NCBI GenBank assembly: GCA_049587755.1
Contig: JBAVEN010000018.1
Span: 116,236 to 180,235, forward strand
Reading direction: 5' to 3'
Origin: Bog-375 sp049587755
GTDB lineage: Bacteria; Acidobacteriota; Terriglobia; Bryobacterales; Bryobacteraceae
Length of the DNA stretch: 64,000 nt
Shown: piece by piece, positions 1 to 6,829 of the stretch
How the letters are laid out: each line of letters opens with the position of its first letter
How positions within the stretch are numbered: the stretch's first letter is position 1
The notes under the pieces: generated by a model
What the model was told of the DNA's origin: nothing
What the model saw: the letters and a program-made list of their open reading frames with translations, nothing else
Databases searched by the model: none
Program-made: the position numbers and the translations under genes

Positions 1-605
1 GCCGGATAGCCACCGCCTTGTGGAGTGGCGTACTTCCCGACCGGCCCCGAGCGGAACTCGTCCGCGAACTGTACTGGGCGGAGAATGAAGGGAAGGCTGA
101 ACCTTCCGGCTCGCAGGACATGGTTGGGCTGCTCTATCCCGGCGTGAGTCGCCTCGATTACGACGCCGCGGTCGAAGGAGGAAGGTTTCCAGCGCATGTC
201 GAATCCAACTGTGACCCGCAGATCGCACATTGGGTAGAGGAGGTCTTCTCTCTCGTCCCCATCAACCAGCGTCCCGCCGGCTACAGTCCCCTGGACATCA
301 GAAACCTCGATCCTAACTGGATCGCACAGTTAGGCCGCACCGGTAAGGAATGTTTTGACGCCATCCTCGATACCGATATCCGCCGCCTCGGCGCCGCCAT
401 GAACCATTGCATGCGATGTTGGGAAGTCATTCTGCCTCACACCCTGAAGCATCCGGTGATTAACATCGACCTGAAAGCGATTCTCTCCTGGTTTCAATCC
501 CGTTACCCCGGCGCCATGTATTCCGGGTGCGGCGGCGGATACATGATCGTCGTTTCCGAAAAGCCGGTGCCGGGTTCGTTGCGTGCACGAGTCAGGCTGG
601 GGTAA
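1..605 (+). CDS. GHMP-family sugar kinase, 3' part (5' end outside window)
   Basis: The frame is open to the left edge, so only the C-terminal ~200 residues are present; the first internal start-like codon (TTG at 18) is not the real start. The protein ends with the GHMP C-terminal glycine motif 'GAMYSGCGGGYMIVV'. It aligns along its whole length with the kinase read on the opposite strand at 3430-4283, including 'GVLP(D/N)RPR', 'EPSGS(Q/H)DM' and 'YPGVSRLDYDAA'. Seen: paralogy at clearly diverged level (about three quarters nucleotide identity where I compared the following gene start). Inferred: an ATP-dependent kinase of a free sugar such as L-fucose. It is followed by a truncated mutarotase, so this copy of the gene pair is probably decayed downstream although this frame itself is intact. 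Confidence 0.75.
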   Translation, partial: RIATALWSGVLPDRPRAELVRELYWAENEGKAEPSGSQDMVGLLYPGVSRLDYDAAVEGGRFPAHVESNCDPQIAHWVEEVFSLVPINQRPAGYSPLDIRNLDPNWIAQLGRTGKECFDAILDTDIRRLGAAMNHCMRCWEVILPHTLKHPVINIDLKAILSWFQSRYPGAMYSGCGGGYMIVVSEKPVPGSLRARVRLG

Positions 606-638
606 CCTTCCGTTCGACGTAGAGAGGTCCTGCCGCCT

Positions 639-743
639 ATGCTGAGAACGGGGATTCTGAACCCGGCGATCAACTCCCTCATCAGCCGGGTCCGCCACAC
701 CAACGCGCCATATCTGTCCAACAAACTGAACAGCGTGGAGTGA
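639..743 (+). pseudogene. Truncated RbsD/FucU mutarotase, first ~22 codons only
   Basis: The 34-codon frame begins 'MLRTGILNPAINSLISRV' and matches the start of the intact RbsD/FucU gene at 3063-3452 ('MLKTGILNPAINSLLSRV') through 'RHTN'. It then diverges into unrelated residues and stops. An RBS-like AGAGAGG precedes the ATG. The order kinase then mutarotase is the same as in the other copy. Seen: sudden loss of homology after codon 22. Inferred: a rearrangement breakpoint near position 705 removed the rest of the gene; the product would lack the catalytic core. Confidence 0.75.
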
Positions 744-899
744 ACTGTGCCTATCGTAAATATCGAATTGAATGAGAACATGGAGTTTGCGTGCATTCTG
801 TGAAATCCTCCATCCCTCGCTCAGCGCGCTTTACCTGTTGGCCGCCGTCGTGTCAGCGGCCTTTTGCGCCTGTTGTGGCATGCAAGGGGAGGTAACAAC

Positions 900-1502
900 A
901 TGCCCGAACCGAATAGAGGCAGAACTCAAAATTTGGGTGCGCCAAAGCCTGATTCCCATTTAGGAACGTTCGCTACGAAGCCTAAAACCGGCATCCCCTG
1001 CGGTCATCCTGAACTACAAGAATTGCTGCCCGCGCTCTTTGCCGGCAGTCTCGCCAAGACCGGCCGTCAAGTCGAGCGGCGTCGATTGGAACGGCATGTT
1101 CGCACGTGCGCGGCGTGCCGCGCCATCTGCGTTGAGCACGCTCATCGGACGGTCACTCTTCTCATCTTGAAGGAAGCCGCTCAACAGTTCGGTATCACCG
1201 TGCCGGAGCTGCAGCGAAGACTGGAGAGATCGGCTGCGCGGATGGCGCGAACGCCAATGCCGGCCGCGTCGTGCCGCGCATTACCTTCGCCACTCGTCCA
1301 GGAGAACGACCTGATAGGCGTAGCTGCGCGCCAAGCGGTCTGGCGAGTGGACGTAGATCCGTTGGATTGCGCCGGCCGAAGCGAGGTCGCGCAACCGTTC
1401 CAGGGCCGGGCGAACAAGGGTTGCGCTGCTGTAGCCGTCGTCGACAAACTCTCGATCCGGTGGAATGCCTTTACCTCGGCGTTTAAGAAACTGGTTGGCT
1501 GA
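900..1502 (+). CDS. Putative anti-sigma-type zinc-finger protein, C-terminus chimeric
   Basis: The ATG at 900 has a strong RBS (AAGGGGAGG) eight bases upstream. Residues ~34-85 hold a cysteine/histidine cluster 'CGHPELQELLPALFAG' and 'HVRTCAAC', the H-x3-C-x2-C pattern of zf-HC2 anti-sigma domains. Such domains usually bind zinc and hold an ECF sigma factor, but no sigma gene is adjacent. From about residue 127 (position 1280) the frame runs antisense through a serine-recombinase fragment, so the C-terminal ~70 residues are probably not native. I think an insertion truncated the original gene. Only the N-terminal half should be trusted. Confidence 0.45.
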   Translation: MPEPNRGRTQNLGAPKPDSHLGTFATKPKTGIPCGHPELQELLPALFAGSLAKTGRQVERRRLERHVRTCAACRAICVEHAHRTVTLLILKEAAQQFGITVPELQRRLERSAARMARTPMPAASCRALPSPLVQENDLIGVAARQAVWRVDVDPLDCAGRSEVAQPFQGRANKGCAAVAVVDKLSIRWNAFTSAFKKLVG

Positions 1503-1511
1503 GTGTCGCAC
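1281..1511 (-). pseudogene. Serine recombinase (resolvase) N-terminal fragment
   Basis: The frame contains 'REFVDDGYSSATLVRPAL' and 'IYVHSPDRLARSYAYQVV', hallmarks of the catalytic domain of large serine recombinases (resolvase family). The segment before it, which should carry the catalytic serine, and everything after 'LLDEWRR' are missing, so about 75 of the usual 300-600 residues remain. It overlaps antisense the zinc-finger frame. It is a fossil of a mobile element and marks the breakpoint between the decayed kinase/mutarotase copy and the operon below. Confidence 0.75.
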
Positions 1512-1601
1512 CCTTTCTAACCGAACCTCAGCCAGCCCTTCTCATCCCACCTGTTAGGGGCCCGAGCACACGCGCCACTTCCATGAGAAGGCCGCCCCGT
1601 G

Positions 1602-3002
1602 TCAAGAGCCGAGTTGATCGTCGCGACCGAGACTCTCGAATGGCAGAGTAGGAGAGAAGGCGACGCGAGTTGACCTGCCCACCGAAAACCACTTGCCGTA
1701 ACAGCGCACGAACCAGACGTCTTCGTCGGCGCGATTGCTTCCAGGCAGCACCTCCAGACAAGCGCCACGGGGCAGCGCAAGCAGCTCATCCACGTCGAGG
1801 CCCACCAGAACATTCCCGCCGGGCAACTCGACGTCCGCCTCGATTCGGCAGGCTTCGAGCCAGGACTCGCGGCCGCGGATGCGCGCCGGCGGCGCGATGC
1901 GACAATTGACCGCAAGCACGGTTGGCGAGGGGGGTGCGCCCCGGTCCTCGGCGACCAGAGTCAGGCCGCTTTCAACCAACTGGCGGATCGAGCCGAAGTG
2001 CAGGAACCGGCAGGACGGGACGATCTGCACGTGCAGCGGAACACGATTCAGTGCCGGGAAGAGGCGGCCGAGGGCTTCGTTCGCCCAGCGCGAGCCGCTG
2101 GAACTCGCGCTGCTTACGTATTGATCGGGCGTGGCGGCGCTTCCCAGAGCGCAGCAGATTTCGCAGTACAGATCGATTCCATCGTCGAGCATGCGCTGGC
2201 GCGCTTCCGCCGAAAAGTTGAGACCGCCGCCGGAAGTCTCTTCTACACCGAACGCGTCGAAAAGGGCCTCCACCGCGCCGGCGTCCAGGCTCATGACGGC
2301 TACGTCGAGCGCAGTCTGGCCCGCCCGGTTGATCGCGCCCATCCGTTGCTGCTCCTCAATGGACGGCTTTTGCAGATAGACGGACACTGCGTCGCCCTCT
2401 CCGATGCAAAACACTCCGTGCCGGCTGGCCTCTTCCGGTGTTGCATAGCAGCCGAGGGCGATGAGGCCGGGCTCGGAGAAACGGACTTGGCTGGCATCGA
2501 AGCGGATCAGCGCATCGCCGGCCGCCACGAGCACCTGCCCGCATCCGGCGGGGCCGGGCGGAAGAGCCAGGAAGTCGAGCACCAGGCGATCGAACAAGGT
2601 CACCGGCAGGGGTGCGCCGGAATCGGTGGGCAGAGGAACGAAGATCTCGCCGCACGGAGCGTAGACGGGAAGACGGCGGGAGTCGCCGCCGGCATGCACG
2701 ATCAGGATGCGAAGCCGGCGCAGGATGGCGGCAACCGCCTCGCCCGGCCCGTGCCGGCGGCGCTCGATCTCGATGATACGGACCAGACACAAGAGTGTGC
2801 TGCCCCCGCTGCCGATGCGCCGACCCTCGAGATCGGGCACCACCAGGACTTCGCGCACCTGCGGCAGCAGTCCGCATTGCCGGCGCAACTCCAACTGGAG
2901 CTCATAGGCGCCGGCCTGTGCGCCGTTCGACGCCGTCAGAACCAAGTAATCCCAAGCGACTGAAGGCATGTTCATTGGCGGATACGAAATGCGCCCCTGC
3001 AA
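1602..3002 (-). CDS. L-fucose-1-phosphate guanylyltransferase-like protein (L-fucokinase domain)
   Basis: A 466-residue protein whose N-terminus carries 'WDYLVLTASNGAQAGAYE' and the glycine-rich nucleotidyltransferase signature 'GRRIGSGGST', as in the N-terminal half of the bifunctional fucokinase/GDP-fucose pyrophosphorylase FKP. Family knowledge: this half transfers GMP to fucose-1-phosphate. 'HAGGDSRRLP' further in is also typical. It is the last gene of a four-gene minus-strand operon and starts 60 bases after the mutarotase stop. An in-frame ATG at codon 10-12 ('MNMPSVAWDY') is an alternative start. FKP's C-terminal GHMP kinase half is absent here but is encoded separately two genes upstream, so the fusion appears split. 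The real substrate could be L-galactose-1-phosphate. Confidence 0.75.
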   Translation of the reverse strand: MQGRISYPPMNMPSVAWDYLVLTASNGAQAGAYELQLELRRQCGLLPQVREVLVVPDLEGRRIGSGGSTLLCLVRIIEIERRRHGPGEAVAAILRRLRILIVHAGGDSRRLPVYAPCGEIFVPLPTDSGAPLPVTLFDRLVLDFLALPPGPAGCGQVLVAAGDALIRFDASQVRFSEPGLIALGCYATPEEASRHGVFCIGEGDAVSVYLQKPSIEEQQRMGAINRAGQTALDVAVMSLDAGAVEALFDAFGVEETSGGGLNFSAEARQRMLDDGIDLYCEICCALGSAATPDQYVSSASSSGSRWANEALGRLFPALNRVPLHVQIVPSCRFLHFGSIRQLVESGLTLVAEDRGAPPSPTVLAVNCRIAPPARIRGRESWLEACRIEADVELPGGNVLVGLDVDELLALPRGACLEVLPGSNRADEDVWFVRCYGKWFSVGRSTRVAFSPTLPFESLGRDDQLGS

Positions 3003-3062
3003 CCGGTAGCGCCGCGAGGCGCGGGGCGGGCGATGCCATGGCTCGCGGGGGGCCCCATCCCG

Positions 3063-3452
3063 CTACGCCGATTCCAGAATGATGTTGGCGTACTGCACGG
3101 TGTCGCCCGTGCGAATCAGCCCGATCGCCAGCGGAACGCGCTTCTTGAACTCGACGTGGGGCTCGTAAACCAGCGGAACTCCGGCCAGCACCTGTTCGAA
3201 ACGGCTCCGCGTGGCCGCGTCGTTCTGCGCCCGGAATTCCTCCGCCATGAAGGCTCTTCCCACCGCGAAATTCGCGCGGATCGCGGCAAGCACATCGAGA
3301 ACCCGCGGCTTGTCGTCGACGAGCGAGATGTCCACCGTTTCGATCTGGGGCCAGAAAGGGAATCCACGGTCCGCGATGACCAGCATGTTGGTGTGACGGA
3401 CGCGGCTGAGCAACGAGTTGATGGCTGGGTTAAGGATGCCGGTTTTGAGCAT
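3063..3452 (-). CDS. RbsD/FucU family sugar mutarotase
   Basis: A 129-residue protein with 'MLKTGILNPAINSLLSRV', 'HTNMLVIADRGFPFWP' and 'VDISLVDDKPRVLDVL', the RbsD/FucU signature. The D-x-G segment and the N-terminal 'NPAI' match the fucose mutarotase family, which speeds interconversion of the alpha and beta anomers of a reducing sugar so that a kinase receives the right form. Length is normal. It lies between the GHMP kinase (whose 3' end it overlaps by ~23 bases) and the guanylyltransferase-like gene. This context favours L-fucose or L-galactose over ribose. A truncated paralog is at 639-743. Confidence 0.85.
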   Translation of the reverse strand: MLKTGILNPAINSLLSRVRHTNMLVIADRGFPFWPQIETVDISLVDDKPRVLDVLAAIRANFAVGRAFMAEEFRAQNDAATRSRFEQVLAGVPLVYEPHVEFKKRVPLAIGLIRTGDTVQYANIILESA

Positions 3453-4283
3453 GACCTGAATTCCTCCGCGATTCGGTTCTGATTCGCACCCGGAGGGCGC
3501 CGGGGACGTCGTCCTCCGCGATCATCATCAGGTAGCCGCCGCCGCAGCCGGAATACATGGCGCCGGGATAGCGGGCCTGGAAGTTAGCCAGGAGGGCTTT
3601 GAGGTCGATGTGTATCGTGAGGGGCAAACGGTGTGCGGGAGGATAGCCTCCCAGCACTCCATGCAGGAGTTCATGGAAGCCCCGAGGGCGGCGGCATCTT
3701 GGCGGAGGATGGCGTCGTAGCAATCCCTGCCGGTCTCGTCAAGGCGGCGGATCCACTCCGGAGCCAGGTTCTTCACAGCCAGCGGATTGTATACCTCGGG
3801 CCGCTGATTCACCGGCACGAACTGAAGCACCCGCTCGAGCCAACGCGCAATGGCGGGATCGCAGTTGGACTCGATGTACGCCGGGAACAAGCCGCCCTCG
3901 AAGGCCGCATCGTAATCGAGGCGGCTCACCCCCGGGTAGATAAGACCGATCATGTCGTGGGACCCGGAGGGCTCGGCTTTGCCGTCGTTCTCGGCGCGGT
4001 AGAGCTCGCGGACAAGCTCCTCGCGCGGACGGTTCGGCAGCACCCCGCTCCGCAGTTGCAGCGCCACGCGGCGCGTGCCGCTTGCCATTCCGGCGCGCTC
4101 CATGAACCAGCGATCCGGCTCGAGACCGACCACCACCATGGAACCTTGCGGCGACGGATTCCGGCTTGAAACGAAAGGCTGGTCAATCGAGCCGCCCGCC
4201 AGAGCCACCCGGTGAGGGATACTCCCAATGAGTAATTCGAGGCCGGCCTGCGCCGGCGCGACGATGGAGGATTCGGCGTGCAT
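3430..4283 (-). pseudogene. GHMP-family sugar kinase with one-base frameshift
   Basis: Translation starts at the ATG ending at 4283, one base after the stop of the epimerase gene, so the two are coupled. The N-terminus has 'IPHRVALAGGSIDQP', a GHMP motif 1, followed by 'EPSGSHDMIGLIYPG'. The frame is correct up to '...CWEAILPHTV' (about 3630); the continuation '...IHIDLKALLANFQARYPG' and the 'GAMYSGCGGGYLMMI' C-terminus lie in another frame down to 3430. Against the paralog at 1-605, the stretch between 'PHT' and 'IDL' has 20 instead of 21 bases, so one base is missing near a GGGG run at ~3617-3621. This is either real inactivation or a sequencing error; the rest of the gene shows no decay. 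Confidence 0.75.
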
Positions 4284-4284
4284 T

Positions 4285-5331
4285 TTAGTCCGTAACCACG
4301 CGCCGACCGGCCTTGCGATCCGCGAACTGTGTGGCGATCCAGGCATAGGTGTGCTCCATGCCCGTGCGCAGGAGGGTCCCGGGCTCCCAATGAAGGACTT
4401 GCTGGATGCAAGTGCTGTCGCTGTTGCGGCCGGCGACGCCTTTCGGCGCGGCAGGATCGTAGGCGCGCGCGAGGTGCACGCCGGCGATCTCCTCGACCAT
4501 GCTGACCAGGTCGCCGATCGAGATCAGTTCGCTCGACCCCAGGTTGATCGGGGTGGCGATGAGGTCTTTCGAGTGCATAATCCGGTCAATGCCTTCGACG
4601 CAGTCGTCAATGTAACAGAAGCTCCGGGTTTGCGTGCCGTCGCCCCAGATCTCGATCGAGTGCCGGCCCGAGTCGAGGGCCTCGAGCGCCTTGCGGCAGA
4701 TGGCGGCGGGGGCCTTCTCCCGGCCGCCGAACCAGGTGCCGTGCGGCCCGTAAATGTTGTGGAAGCGGGCGATGTGCGTCTCCAGGCCGCGCTCCGCCCA
4801 GTACTCCTGGCAGAACATTTCCGAGAGCAGCTTCTCCCAGCCGTAGCCGCGTTCCGCCATGGCCGGGTAGGCGTCGGACTCCTTCAGCGCGCGGACGTGG
4901 GGGTCCCTCTGCAGGTCGGTGTTATATGCGCACGCCGACGAGGAAAAGAAATAGCGCTGTGCGCCGGCCCTCCAGGCGGCCTCGATCAAGTGCGTGTTGA
5001 TCAGGATGCTGCGCAGACACTGCACCCGGAAACGCTCAATGAAACCCATGCCGCCCATATCTGCTGCGAGATTGTAGACCTCGACCGCGCCCTCGACGGC
5101 GCGGACGGCGTTCTGCTTCTCGCTCAGATCCATGGAAAGGCATTCCACGCCCGGGACACGCTGGTACCACTCGGGCAAAGGCTTGCGGTCGACGGCCCGG
5201 ATGCGCGCGTAGCCGAGATCCTGTAAATAGCGAGTCAGCGCACCGGCGATGAACCCGCCGGCGCCGGTGATGACGATCAGGTCATCGGACCCAAGTCGAC
5301 GGTCAATGCAGGAATCGCTTCGGATGTTCAT
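4285..5331 (-). CDS. GDP-mannose 3,5-epimerase-like protein
   Basis: An extended SDR of 348 residues. Visible are the Rossmann motif 'GAGGFIAG' (~23-30), 'NLAADMGGMGFIE', 'SSSACAYN', the Y-x3-K pair in 'YGWEK', and 'GGREKAPAAICRKAL' followed by 'WGDGTQTRSF'. The 'MGGMGFI' and 'GGREKAPAA' stretches and the cysteine after 'SSSA' are characteristic of plant and bacterial GDP-mannose 3,5-epimerase (GME), where that cysteine and lysine act as acid/base. GME makes GDP-L-galactose and GDP-L-gulose from GDP-mannose. It is the first gene of the minus-strand operon and its stop is one base from the kinase start. It could supply GDP-L-galactose for a polysaccharide while the downstream genes salvage the free sugar; that link is inference. 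Confidence 0.85.
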   Translation of the reverse strand: MNIRSDSCIDRRLGSDDLIVITGAGGFIAGALTRYLQDLGYARIRAVDRKPLPEWYQRVPGVECLSMDLSEKQNAVRAVEGAVEVYNLAADMGGMGFIERFRVQCLRSILINTHLIEAAWRAGAQRYFFSSSACAYNTDLQRDPHVRALKESDAYPAMAERGYGWEKLLSEMFCQEYWAERGLETHIARFHNIYGPHGTWFGGREKAPAAICRKALEALDSGRHSIEIWGDGTQTRSFCYIDDCVEGIDRIMHSKDLIATPINLGSSELISIGDLVSMVEEIAGVHLARAYDPAAPKGVAGRNSDSTCIQQVLHWEPGTLLRTGMEHTYAWIATQFADRKAGRRVVTD

Positions 5332-5435
5332 AGTTATCGATTAAGTAAACGTACACAATATTAACCTCGCGGCACATCGTGTGTCAATGGAGCGGTCTCA
5401 ACGCGGCCAGTTGTTTTCCGAGTATCCGGTGCGCT

Positions 5436-6608
5436 CTACCAGAAGTACGTCTTAACGATACTCGGAGGCCCGGGCGTATCGTCGACGATCTTCGTGTGCA
5501 ACAGTACTTGCAGGTTCTTTTTCGGCCAGTCGCTTGGCGCGTTCACGGCCAAACCGGCCATAAGCTGTGGAGATGTGAGGAACTCCCCCGCTGCGCGGCT
5601 GCCATACTGGGTGATTCCAGCCGCCACGATCAGAAGCTCGCCAGTGTTGGAGTCGAAGACGCGTGAAACGATCGCGTAATCCTCGGGTGTGCGTCCGTCC
5701 GGCATAATGTTCGGTAGCGTGTACAGTCGGTTGTCCGACCGGTCGCGAATCGTCGGGTGTTTGTCGAAGACGAACCGCAGATAGTTCGTCGTCTGCAGCG
5801 TCCAGGCGTTGCCGAAGGCGCCGATCAAAATTGAGGGCTGGTATCTCAGGTCGCCGAAAGTGAGATCGGTACCGTACCGCAGCTGGTAAAGCTTTCCCTT
5901 TCGAGCGAACAGCGAAGTGAGCGCGACGCAGGCGTACGCGTCGCCGATAGTCATGTACTGGTTGCGAACGGGTACGAGACCGCGCGGGGAATCGGTTAGG
6001 TCGGGAGACCGAAAAACTGGCGTGGTGGCGTTGTAGACCAGGATCGGCTTCGGGCTGGTCAATGCCGGTGCCCAGAACTGGTCCAGCGCGGAAGGCGCGA
6101 AGGAGGGAGTGGTGCGGAGACCGCGTACTACCATGGCGCCCGCAGCAATCACGAAGGCTGCGACAAGCACCCATCTCCATCGGGACTTCCGCAAACCAGG
6201 CTTTGGCGATCCCGGCGTCGTGAGTTGGCCAGCCTTCCGTTGGAAGACTGCCTTGTAGGAGCCCGGCGGGATGTCGATCCGAACGGAGCTATCGGCCCGG
6301 TCCTGGTAGTATTGCGCCAGCCGCTTCCGCAACTCGGCCGCCCGCGCTCGAACCACGGGGTCCTCGCCAGGCTCGTAATCAGGGCTGCGGCCGAATACCT
6401 CTGTCCCGATGACCCGCTCACGGAGCAAATCGTTTTCTCCGGCGAGCGTATGCTCGACTATGTACTTCAGCAAGCTCTGGCACTGGCGCGTGTTCCGAAA
6501 CGGCACGCTCAGAAGGACGTCGTCCAATGCTTCACGGACCCGGACAGCGTCGGCGTGCGATATCGCTTCGGAACTCGTGTGCGGAACCATCGCTAGACTA
6601 CCCTCCAC
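5436..6608 (-). CDS. Membrane-anchored putative regulator with N-terminal winged-helix-like module
   Basis: Residues ~20-125 carry 'QCQSLLKYIVEHTLAG', 'RERVIGTEVFGRSPDY' and 'DPVVRARAAELRKRLAQYY', a module I know from many acidobacterial proteins of uncertain role, thought to be DNA-binding. It ends with 'IDIPPGSYKAVF'. One transmembrane segment follows (~'WVLVAAFVIAAGAMVV', ~145-160), then a ~230-residue C-terminal domain I do not recognise. The arrangement, cytoplasmic DNA-binding-like head plus membrane anchor plus external sensor, suggests a one-component sensor. It is divergent from the OAR operon and shares a 221-base intergenic region with repeated TACAGTA motifs, so it is the natural candidate regulator of that operon. 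Confidence 0.55.
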   Translation of the reverse strand: MEGSLAMVPHTSSEAISHADAVRVREALDDVLLSVPFRNTRQCQSLLKYIVEHTLAGENDLLRERVIGTEVFGRSPDYEPGEDPVVRARAAELRKRLAQYYQDRADSSVRIDIPPGSYKAVFQRKAGQLTTPGSPKPGLRKSRWRWVLVAAFVIAAGAMVVRGLRTTPSFAPSALDQFWAPALTSPKPILVYNATTPVFRSPDLTDSPRGLVPVRNQYMTIGDAYACVALTSLFARKGKLYQLRYGTDLTFGDLRYQPSILIGAFGNAWTLQTTNYLRFVFDKHPTIRDRSDNRLYTLPNIMPDGRTPEDYAIVSRVFDSNTGELLIVAAGITQYGSRAAGEFLTSPQLMAGLAVNAPSDWPKKNLQVLLHTKIVDDTPGPPSIVKTYFW

Positions 6609-6829
6609 CGAAGCCTATCCAGTACTGTACTCCCCATGTAATCCGTTTGCAAACCATCGTGACCAGGGCCTTGGGGATCACAGGCGCGGAAACGGCTCCC
6701 CTTAAAGAGTACGGTACAGTATCCGTTACAGTAAAGGACCTTACGCGCACATTCGTAAAGAAGTATCTTCGCCTGGGTCAGAGGCGGTGCGTGTCTCGCC
6801 TTAATGCCTTCTCAAGAAAGGGGTCTTCC
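6609..6829. promoter_or_regulatory. Divergent regulatory region with three TACAGTA motifs
   Basis: Between the regulator and the OAR operon. AGTACTGTACT at 6621-6631 is a perfect odd-centred palindrome thirteen bases before the regulator start and contains TACTGTA. TACAGTA occurs at 6715-6721 and again at 6727-6733, twelve bases apart start to start, beside GTACGGTAC (6709-6717). The three copies of one heptamer, one inverted, suggest operators. The RBS of the OAR gene is AAGAAAGGGG at ~6814-6823. No convincing -35/-10 pair was assigned. Confidence 0.5.

Noticed and set aside
1459..1502. 'NAFTSAFKKL' at the end of the plus-strand frame resembles the DUF932 motif 'NAFTSAFKQL' at 27955
   Set aside because: The opposite strand reads a good serine-recombinase segment here, and the surrounding DUF932 sequence is absent; I regard the match as chance.
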